From NCBI GenBank assembly GCA_022820945.1, contig JAJEEP010000170.1, forward strand, positions 1 to 34,180: a stretch of DNA of 34,180 nt, given 5' to 3'. Below are positions 9,466-15,780 of the stretch, piece by piece. Within the stretch, counting starts at the first letter, position 1, and every line of letters starts with the position of its first letter. A model generated the notes under the pieces. It saw only the letters and a list, made by a program, of their open reading frames with translations, did no database searches and had not been told where the DNA came from. This stretch comes from Alphaproteobacteria bacterium (lineage in GTDB: Bacteria > Pseudomonadota > Alphaproteobacteria > UBA828). The translations under genes were made by a program, and so were the position numbers.

Positions 9466-9743
9466 GTTGTACAGTCTGAAGCTACTTGGCTTGGCCCATG
9501 CGAAATGCAAGCACTGTTCGACTAGCGCCGACTATCCGGTCGTCCCAATGAGCCTGTCCTCTCGTTGGCATCATGGCCCGGGCAGTGGAGGCAGCAGTTG
9601 GCATCACAGGGCCGACCCTCCCATTCCCCGGACCATGGTGCGGTGCACGGCTCTGGCGGATGGGGGCAGGCTGTGAGGATGCATCGCACGGACCATGACT
9701 CTGTAGAAACATCCGGGCCGGAGCGGCTCCGGAGGCCCGCCTG

Positions 9744-10343
9744 ATGGCCGGCCGCTCGTCGATCGAGCGCTTGCCGCAGGCGATCCGGGCGGCCGTGCAC
9801 GAGGCGATCGTCGGAGGCGCCACCATCGACGAGATCGTCCGGCTCGTCCGCGCGCATGGCGGCACCTGCTCGCGTTCGGCCGTCGTCCGCTACGTCAAGC
9901 GGGCGCGCGACAGGCTGCGGCGCTGGCACGAGGACAGGGGTCTCTCCGAGTTCTGGCTCGACACGCGCGGCGAGCGGCCCGAGGACGGCACCGGCCCGCT
10001 CGCGCTCGAGACGGTCAGGTCTCTCGCCACGCGCGCCGCCATGGCCCTCCATGACAAGGAGGAACCGCCCACCGTCGAGCAGATCGCAGCGCTCGCGCTC
10101 GCCATGCGGCGCATCGGGTGCGCCGGCAAGAGCGGTGCGGACTGCGAGAGCGCCGCCGCCCGCAAGGACGCCGAGACAAAGAACCCGCCAAAGCCCCGCG
10201 GAGGGCTTTCCCCCGAGGCCGTCGCCATCATCCGCGCCGAGGTCGAGGACGGTTGGAAGACACGGCTTCCGGGAGCGCATGACGTAGCCGCGCATCTGCT
10301 CGATATCGACTCCCATCCGATGCGCCGCTCCGAACCCTCATGA
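9744..10343 (+). CDS. DUF3486 family protein (phage Mu gp27-like)
   Basis: 199 residues. The N-terminus MAGRSSIERLPQAIRAAV, then GGATIDEIVRLVRAHG and SRSAVVRYVKR (about 46-58), is the winged-helix-like start of the Mu gp27/DUF3486 family, thought to be the small terminase subunit. The near-terminal GGLSPEAVAIIRAEV also matches the family, but the last 30 residues (after residue 170) diverge and replace the usual short ending. No other Mu head, tail or transposase gene is nearby, so this is a solitary gene. No good Shine-Dalgarno precedes the ATG. It lies inside repeat copy A, and copy B holds a deleted version of it. Confidence 0.75.
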   Translation: MAGRSSIERLPQAIRAAVHEAIVGGATIDEIVRLVRAHGGTCSRSAVVRYVKRARDRLRRWHEDRGLSEFWLDTRGERPEDGTGPLALETVRSLATRAAMALHDKEEPPTVEQIAALALAMRRIGCAGKSGADCESAAARKDAETKNPPKPRGGLSPEAVAIIRAEVEDGWKTRLPGAHDVAAHLLDIDSHPMRRSEPS

Positions 10344-10373
10344 GCCACGTTGGGCCGCTTGTCTCGGACCACC

Positions 10374-10433
10374 TTGGGCCACCTTGGGCCGCTTTGGTCC
10401 ACCTTGGGCCGGAATAGGCCGGAATAGGCCGCC
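10374..10433 (+). repeat. 10-bp tandem repeat array (copy A)
   Basis: Six consecutive 10-mers follow the DUF3486 stop: TTGGGCCACC, TTGGGCCGCT, TTGGTCCACC, TTGGGCCGGA, ATAGGCCGGA, ATAGGCCGCC. Related units extend left to about 10344. All but the third carry GGCC at the same phase. One helical turn per unit suggests a protein-binding array or a structured 3' end. The matching array is at 28421-28480 on the other strand. Confidence 0.85.
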
Positions 10434-10571
10434 CTAGAATTTTCTCCCGCACACAGGGGGGATGCCTGACCCGTCCCGGGACGGCGGCGCGGCGCTCCGC
10501 TGGAGACGGCACCGGGTATCGACTAGCCTTCACGCCGAGCGCGGCGATGAAGAGCAGGCGAGGAGACCGGC

Positions 10572-11339
10572 ATGGGCCGTTCCAGGATATTGCTGGCGGG
10601 CGAATCGTGGGTGACGACCGCAACCCACATCAAGGGCTTCGACCAGTTCCCCACGGTCACCTTTCATCGCGGCGCGGACGCGCTGGCCGAGGCGCTGGCG
10701 GACAGCGACTTCGCGCTCACCTACATGCCGGCCCACGAGGCGCAGACGCACTTTCCGTCGACGCTCGCCGGGCTGCAGGAATACGACGCCGTCATTCTCA
10801 GCGACATCGGCGCCAACACCCTGCTCCTGCATCCCGATACGTGGATCGAGAGCAAGCCCACGCCGAACCGGCTCAAGCTCATCCGCGACTACGTGGGCGA
10901 AGGCCGCGGCCTGATGATGGTCGGCGGCTACTACAGCTTTCAGGGCATCAACGCGGGCGCCCGGTACCGGGGAACGCCGGTGGAGGAGGTGCTGCCCGTG
11001 ACGATCCTGCCCTGGGACGATCGCGTCGAGGTGCCGGAAGGATTCCAGCCGGAGGTCCAGGGGCCCGCCGCTCATCCGATCCTCGCGGGCCTCGGTGCCG
11101 AGTGGCCGCTACTGCTGGGCTACAACGAAGTCGCACTCAAGGAGGGTGCGGAGCTTCTGCTCAAGGTCCCGGACGAAGCCGGCGGACACCCCCTCCTGGC
11201 GACGGGCGCCTACGGCAAGGGCCGCGCCATCGCCTGGACCTCGGACATCGGCCCTCACTGGTGCCCGCCCGGCTTCGTCGCGTGGGAGGGCTACGGCCGC
11301 CTGTGGCAGCAGTGCCTCGCGTGGCTGACGGGAGCTTAG
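10572..11339 (+). CDS. Glutamine amidotransferase-like protein (GATase1-like, PF07090 type)
   Basis: 255 residues resembling the putative glutamine-amidotransferase-like family formerly called DUF1355. Visible features are the strand ILLAGESWVTTATHIKGFD, the AGLQEYDAVILSDIGANTLLL segment (about 63-83), DYVGEGRGLMMVGGYYSFQG (about 110-130), and a C-terminal GKGRAIAWTSDIGPHW. This family keeps the class I GATase fold but usually lacks the canonical Cys-His-Glu triad, and no cysteine follows the strand after GGYYSF here, so amidotransferase activity is doubtful. AGGAGA six bases before the ATG supports the start. It is convergent with the PhyH gene 21 bases away. Biological role unknown. Confidence 0.82.
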   Translation: MGRSRILLAGESWVTTATHIKGFDQFPTVTFHRGADALAEALADSDFALTYMPAHEAQTHFPSTLAGLQEYDAVILSDIGANTLLLHPDTWIESKPTPNRLKLIRDYVGEGRGLMMVGGYYSFQGINAGARYRGTPVEEVLPVTILPWDDRVEVPEGFQPEVQGPAAHPILAGLGAEWPLLLGYNEVALKEGAELLLKVPDEAGGHPLLATGAYGKGRAIAWTSDIGPHWCPPGFVAWEGYGRLWQQCLAWLTGA

Positions 11340-11349
11340 CTCGTCTGGC

Positions 11350-11384
11350 TGGATTGCACCCTAATACCGGGGGGTGCGGATCCA
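11350..11384. terminator. Possible bidirectional hairpin between convergent genes
   Basis: TGGATTGCACCC and GGGTGCGGATCCA can pair across a 10-base loop with one bulge. The structure sits between the GATase-like stop (11339) and the end of the PhyH gene and covers that gene's last codons. There is no U-tract on either side, so it may be a weak terminator or merely an mRNA 3' end structure. Confidence 0.35.
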
Positions 11385-12257
11385 GGGCTCGGGCGTGACG
11401 GGGCCTGGGTCGGTCACGAGGAAGGGCGTGACCTGGCTGCGCTGGGGCTCGGGCCAGATGTCGGGGCGGAGGGTGCGACCGGGGGCTGCGTCCGTGTCGA
11501 TCTCCTCGCGCCGGTAGACCTGCCAGATGCGGGCGCGCAGCGAGGCCGGCAGGCCGTCGTAATCGGGGTGCCACCAGAGCGTGATGTTGGTGCGCTCGCG
11601 GCCCGAGCGGTTGGGGTGGGCGCCGTGAATCAGCCGCGCGTCGACCACGACCACGTCGCCCGCCGTCACCGGCACGTCGACCTCGTCCGGGTGCGAGGCG
11701 AAGGCCGCATCGTCGGGGTTGCGCACCTCGGCGAGCGTCGGGTCGTGGGCGTCGACGAGATCGTGCAGCGGATGCGGCCTGCGGTGGGTGCCGGGGATCA
11801 GGCGCAGGCAGCCGTTCTCCCGCGTGGTGTCGGTCATGTAGAGGAAGAGCGCGACCTGGGCGATGCGGCCCTCGCGCGAGAGCGGGTGCTGCCAGCCCCA
11901 CCAGTCCTGGTGCCAGAAGAGCGCGGGCCCGCCCGGCGGCTTGCTGATGACGTAGCCCGACGAGAAGCGCGTGCGCGGAAGGCCGAGGCGGCGGAACATC
12001 TCCCCGAAGCCGGAGTGCGCGATGAGCGGCGCGAAGGAGGGGTGGTCCGCGACCGGGACGAGGCTCCCCTGCGAGCGCCATTGGGCGCGGTGGTCGGCGC
12101 CGATGGAATTGAGCGCGGCCACCGCCGCCGCCCGGGTCGCTTGCAGCGCGGTCGCGTCCAGCACGCCGGGGACGCGGCAGAAGCCGTCGGATGCAAGCCG
12201 GCGCCGCGCCGCCTCGGCGTCCCACGCCGGCGGGGGCGGGTTAGACGTCCGCTGCAA
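11361..12257 (-). CDS. Phytanoyl-CoA dioxygenase (PhyH) family protein
   Basis: 298-residue Fe(II)/2-oxoglutarate dioxygenase. The iron triad is visible as H116-x-D118 (FWHQDWWGW) and the distal His in RLIHGAHPN (about H211), with an Arg from the following NRSGRER available for 2-oxoglutarate. GCLRLIPGTHRR around residues 139-150 is the typical PhyH strand. The first codon appears to be TTG at 12257, overlapping the end of the M20 gene by 17 bases; no ATG or GTG candidate gives a complete N-terminus, so TTG with translational coupling is the best reading. It is the last gene of the minus-strand catabolic operon. PhyH proteins hydroxylate many small molecules; the substrate is unknown. Confidence 0.9.
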   Translation of the reverse strand: MQRTSNPPPPAWDAEAARRRLASDGFCRVPGVLDATALQATRAAAVAALNSIGADHRAQWRSQGSLVPVADHPSFAPLIAHSGFGEMFRRLGLPRTRFSSGYVISKPPGGPALFWHQDWWGWQHPLSREGRIAQVALFLYMTDTTRENGCLRLIPGTHRRPHPLHDLVDAHDPTLAEVRNPDDAAFASHPDEVDVPVTAGDVVVVDARLIHGAHPNRSGRERTNITLWWHPDYDGLPASLRARIWQVYRREEIDTDAAPGRTLRPDIWPEPQRSQVTPFLVTDPGPVTPEPWIRTPRY

Positions 12258-13413
12258 GCTCGCGCTCGACCAGAGTCGCCCAGTAGCTCGCGCCGACGGG
12301 CAGGATCTCGTCGTTGAAGTCGTAGCCGGGGTTGTGGAGGAAGCAGCCGCCGGGGCCGAGCCCGTTGCCGATCCAGACGTAGCTGCCGGGCCGGGCCTGG
12401 AGCATGTAGGCGAAATCCTCGGAGCCCATGCAGGGGGCGAGGTCGCTGTGCACGCGCTCCGCCCCCACCACGGCGCAGGCCGCGGCCTCGGCCCGCGCGG
12501 TCTCGTCCGCCGTGTTGACCGTGGCAGGAAAGCGGCCTTCCACGTTCACCGTGGCGCGGGTGCCGAGCGCTGCGGCCGTGTTCTCCGCCACCCGCTCGAT
12601 GTTGGCGGCGATCAGGTCCCGCACCTCGGGCTTGAAGGTGCGGACGGTGCCGGCGAGCTCGACCGCCTGCGGGATGACGTTGAAGGCGTCGCCGCCGTGG
12701 ATCATGGTCACGCTGACGACACCGGCCTCCAGCGGGTCCACGTTGCGGGCCACGATGGACTGCAAGCCGGTGACGATCTGCGCCGCCGCCACCACGGCGT
12801 CGTGGCCGAGGTGGGGCATGGCGCCGTGGGCGCCGGTGCCCTCGACGGTGATGGTGAACTCGTCGCAGGCCGCCATCATCGGCCCGGTGCGGACCGCGAT
12901 CTCCCCCGGCGGCAGGCCCGGCCAGTTGTGCATGCCGTAGACGGCGGTGGCGGGGAAGTGCTCGAACAGCCCCTCCTTCACCATCGCCTCGCCGCCGCCA
13001 AGCCCTTCCTCGGCGGGCTGGAACACGAAGTAGACCGTGCCGGCGAAGTTGCGGGTCTCGGCGAGGTAGCGCGCCGCGCCCAGCAGCATGGTCGTGTGCC
13101 CGTCATGGCCGCAGGCGTGCATGGTGCCGTCCTTGGTGGAACGGTGGGCGACGTCGTTCCCCTCCAGGATCGGCAGCGCGTCCATGTCGGCGCGGAGCGC
13201 GATGGCGCCGGCCCCCGGCGCGCCTTCGAGGATGCCGACCACGCCGGTCTTCGCGAGCCCCCGGTGCACCTGGACGCCGAAGGATTCGAGCTTCTCGGCC
13301 ACGATGGCGGACGTGCGCTCCTCCTGGAAACCCAGCTCGGGGTGGGCGTGGATGTCGCGCCGCCACGCGGTCATGTCGTCGTGGATCGCGGCGATGCGGT
13401 TGATGACGGGCAT
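12241..13413 (-). CDS. M20 family amidohydrolase (hippurate hydrolase/aminoacylase-like)
   Basis: 390-residue M20D-type metallohydrolase that cleaves N-acyl or amide bonds of amino-acid derivatives in the cytoplasm. Metal ligands are visible: C101 and H103 in MHACGHDGHT, E135-E136 in FQPAEEG, H162 in GMHNWPG, and the late His in GGCFLHNPGYDFND. The dimerisation domain holds GTGAHGAMPHLGHD. The ATG at 13413 is preceded by GGGGAG. It lies between the amidohydrolase gene (105 bases upstream) and the PhyH gene (17-base overlap), so it belongs to the operon. A role in deacylating an N-acyl intermediate is inference. Confidence 0.94.
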   Translation of the reverse strand: MPVINRIAAIHDDMTAWRRDIHAHPELGFQEERTSAIVAEKLESFGVQVHRGLAKTGVVGILEGAPGAGAIALRADMDALPILEGNDVAHRSTKDGTMHACGHDGHTTMLLGAARYLAETRNFAGTVYFVFQPAEEGLGGGEAMVKEGLFEHFPATAVYGMHNWPGLPPGEIAVRTGPMMAACDEFTITVEGTGAHGAMPHLGHDAVVAAAQIVTGLQSIVARNVDPLEAGVVSVTMIHGGDAFNVIPQAVELAGTVRTFKPEVRDLIAANIERVAENTAAALGTRATVNVEGRFPATVNTADETARAEAAACAVVGAERVHSDLAPCMGSEDFAYMLQARPGSYVWIGNGLGPGGCFLHNPGYDFNDEILPVGASYWATLVERELAADV

Positions 13414-13518
13414 GGCGTCTCGCTCCCCGTTTCGGATCGTCAGGCTCGGAATGGAAGGCGGGCCGCCGGCTCGCGCCGACGTGCCTCCCGACTGTGCTCC
13501 GGTGGCTGCCTGCGGTCG

Positions 13519-14898
13519 CTACTCGGCGGCTTCGGCCGGGACCGGGCGGTTCATGCCGATCTCGGCGATCCGCTCCTGCGTGTAGACCTGGTGCCACATC
13601 TCGTAGGAGAACTCGGAGCGGAGGCGCGTGGCCTGCGGGTTGATGGCGAGGTTCACGGTCTCGCCGCCGAGGACGATCTCGCGGATGCGGCTGCGGTCCT
13701 GCAGCTGGGTGATGTCGGCCAGCGGGTCGCCGTCGAAGACCAGGATGTCGGCGAGGCGGCCCTGCTCCAGCGCGCCCACCTGGCCTTCCTCCCGCACGAA
13801 GGTGCCGTTGTTGACCGTGGCGCAGCGCAGCGCGTCTGCCGGCGAGATGCCGAGGTAGGTCACCATGTGTTCCAGCTCGCGGGCGTGCCATTCGCCGTAG
13901 GGCGTGACCGCGAAGCCGGAATCGGTGCCGGAGAGGAAGGTGACGCCCGCATCGCGCGCCTTCGCCAGCGAGCGCTGGGCGGCCTCGATCTCGCGCTTGT
14001 GCGCGTCCGGGAAGCCCGGATAGCAGCCGTCCCCCGGCCGGGTAAAGTCGATGTCGTTCACCACGAGGCTGAAGGTCGGACAGATCATGCAGCCGTTCTC
14101 GACCACCGCCTCCAGGCCCTCGTCGTCCATCCAGGCGGCGTGGAGAATCACGTCGACGCCGGCGCGGGCGGAATAGAGCACGGCCTCGGCGCCGCGTGCG
14201 TGCACCACCACCTTCTTGCCGAGCCGGTGGGCTTCGGCGACCATCGCCGTGGTCTCTTCCTGGTTGTAGCCGGCGACCAGCACGCTGGTCATGGGGTTCA
14301 TCGAATCGCCGTCCATGGCGATCTTGATGAAGTCCACGCCGTCCTTGGCCATGGTGCGGATTTCCGCGATCCCCTCGTTGGCGTCGCGGGCGAGCACGCC
14401 GATGGAGGTCTCGGGCACGCCGATCCAGGTCGGGTACCAGTCGGAGAGCCCCTGGCGGTTGGTGATCTGGCGCCCGGAGCAGGTGATGCGGGGGCCGGTG
14501 AAGAGCCCAGCGTCGATGGCGTCGCGGATGGAGGGGGTCACCCGGCCGCTGGTGGTGGGGTCGGCCATCGAGGTGAAGCCGGCGGCGAGCACGCGCTGGG
14601 CCGCCTCCAGCCCGCGCAGCGCGCGGAACTCGACCGGCGCGTAGAGGTCGATGTCCTCCTCGGTCTTGGCGTTGCCGTAGGAGAGGTGGACGTGGACGTC
14701 GATCAGCCCCGGCAGCACGAAGTGGCCGGAGTGGTCCACCACCTCGTCTTCCGGCGCCACCAGGGGCGCGCCCGCGCTCGGCCCGACATAGGCGATGCGC
14801 TCGCCCTCGGTCACCACCGTCCGGTCGCGCTCGGCGCCGTCGCCGAGGCCGGTGAACAGCTGTCCGCATCGAATGTGTCTACGCATCGCTTGCTCCAT
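13519..14898 (-). CDS. Metal-dependent amidohydrolase family protein (imidazolonepropionase-like)
   Basis: 459-residue amidohydrolase-superfamily enzyme. HxH at residues 69-71 (DVHVH), the lysine in DFIKIAMDG that is usually carboxylated, the histidines in VVVHARG and ILHAAWM, and the aspartate in LSGTDSGF give a complete binuclear set. The end has the usual beta-strand cap (GRLADILVFDGDPLADI), resembling prolidase/imidazolonepropionase-type members. Two starts are possible: ATG 14898 and ATG 14886; the second has GGAG six bases before it and gives MRRHIRCG, so it may be the true start. It is 27 bases from the alpha/beta hydrolase gene in the same operon. Substrate unknown; a cyclic amide or an aminoacyl compound is plausible. 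Confidence 0.92.
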   Translation of the reverse strand: MEQAMRRHIRCGQLFTGLGDGAERDRTVVTEGERIAYVGPSAGAPLVAPEDEVVDHSGHFVLPGLIDVHVHLSYGNAKTEEDIDLYAPVEFRALRGLEAAQRVLAAGFTSMADPTTSGRVTPSIRDAIDAGLFTGPRITCSGRQITNRQGLSDWYPTWIGVPETSIGVLARDANEGIAEIRTMAKDGVDFIKIAMDGDSMNPMTSVLVAGYNQEETTAMVAEAHRLGKKVVVHARGAEAVLYSARAGVDVILHAAWMDDEGLEAVVENGCMICPTFSLVVNDIDFTRPGDGCYPGFPDAHKREIEAAQRSLAKARDAGVTFLSGTDSGFAVTPYGEWHARELEHMVTYLGISPADALRCATVNNGTFVREEGQVGALEQGRLADILVFDGDPLADITQLQDRSRIREIVLGGETVNLAINPQATRLRSEFSYEMWHQVYTQERIAEIGMNRPVPAEAAE

Positions 14899-14925
14899 CG
14901 TCTTCTCGGTGCGTGCTTTCCAGCG

Positions 14926-15738
14926 TCAGCCGAACAGCATCTGCGCCGCAGCCAGCATTTTATCAGGATGTTCCAGTGCCGGCGAATGGCCGCACTCCGC
15001 GATGACGAAGGTGTCGGCCCTGTGAATGTGGCGGGCGAGCACCCGCGTGTTCTCCTCGCAGGGGAAGGGCCGGTCGTCGCGACCGTGGAGCATCATCACC
15101 CGGCAGGCGAGCGCCGAGAGCCCGTCGGGCGGCAGCACCGCCTCGTCGATGTAGCGCTGCTTGTCGCCTGCGAACATGCTGCGGAAGTAGGGGCCGTATT
15201 CGCCGTCGTGGAGGATCGCCATGCGGGCGTCGAGGAAGGCGTCGGTGATCACCGAGGGATTGTGGACCAAGATCTCCGCCGCCTCGCGCAGCTCCTCGCG
15301 GGTCTCGGGGAAGCGCCAGCAGATCTCGGTCTCGCGGTTGGCGCGTGCGGGCGCGCCCATGGCGCCGGTGGTCATCACCCTGGTGACGCGCGGATTGTCC
15401 ATGGCGAGTCCGAGCGCGAGGCTGGCGGAGAGCGAGTGACCGATCACGCCGGCCTCGCCGGCGGGCAGCAGGTCGAGCACCGCCTGGGCCTGGCGGCGCC
15501 AGAGCGGCAGATCGAAGTAGGGCTCCTCGGCCTTGCGGCCGGAGGCGCCGAAGCCGATCAGGTCGGTGGCGACGATGCGGTAGCGTGCGGCCAGCGGCTC
15601 CAGCACCAGGCGCCAGTTGCCGACGGTGCCCGCGCCGGGGCCGGAGCCGTGCAGCATCAGGATGGGGAAGCCCTCGCCTCCCTCCCAGAGGTGGACCCGG
15701 TGCCCTTCGACGTCGATGTCGCGCTCGGCCAGTGCCAT
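14926..15738 (-). CDS. Alpha/beta hydrolase (meta-cleavage-product hydrolase-like)
   Basis: 270 residues with the complete triad: nucleophile S102 in GHSLS, acid D222 in HGRDDRPFP, and H251 in CGHSPALEHP. The oxyanion segment LHGSGPGA near residues 29-36 is characteristic of the MhpC/BphD group, which hydrolyses C-C bonds of ring-cleavage products, though ester hydrolases share it. Normal length. The gene starts 42 bases after the FAD dehydrogenase stop. No ring-cleavage dioxygenase is in the window, so aromatic catabolism is not established. Confidence 0.92.
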   Translation of the reverse strand: MALAERDIDVEGHRVHLWEGGEGFPILMLHGSGPGAGTVGNWRLVLEPLAARYRIVATDLIGFGASGRKAEEPYFDLPLWRRQAQAVLDLLPAGEAGVIGHSLSASLALGLAMDNPRVTRVMTTGAMGAPARANRETEICWRFPETREELREAAEILVHNPSVITDAFLDARMAILHDGEYGPYFRSMFAGDKQRYIDEAVLPPDGLSALACRVMMLHGRDDRPFPCEENTRVLARHIHRADTFVIAECGHSPALEHPDKMLAAAQMLFG

Positions 15739-15780
15739 GTCGTCTCCTCGATGCTGGGTGTGGGGTCAGGCGCGCGCGGG

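Larger units (their letters stand above)
9628..10495 (+). repeat. Repeat element copy A (full length, carries DUF3486 gene)
   Basis: Both ends are homologous to 28339-28673 on the opposite strand. The left end shares a 21-base block (9628-9648) with one mismatch. Similarity continues through the leader and first codons of the DUF3486 gene. After about 480-500 bases absent from copy B, it resumes over the 10-bp repeat array and the roughly 60 bases beyond it, ending in a GC-rich stretch near 10495. No flanking target duplication was found. It behaves like a dispersed mobile or phage-derived repeat whose boundaries are approximate. Confidence 0.7.

Noticed and set aside
9628..10343. A Mu-like prophage around the gp27-like gene
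   Set aside because: No portal, large terminase, capsid, tail, transposase A/B or lysis gene is present within reach. A lone gene inside a repeat is the simpler reading.
10344..10433. CRISPR array
   Set aside because: The units are ten bases with no spacers, and no cas gene is in the window. This is a simple tandem array.
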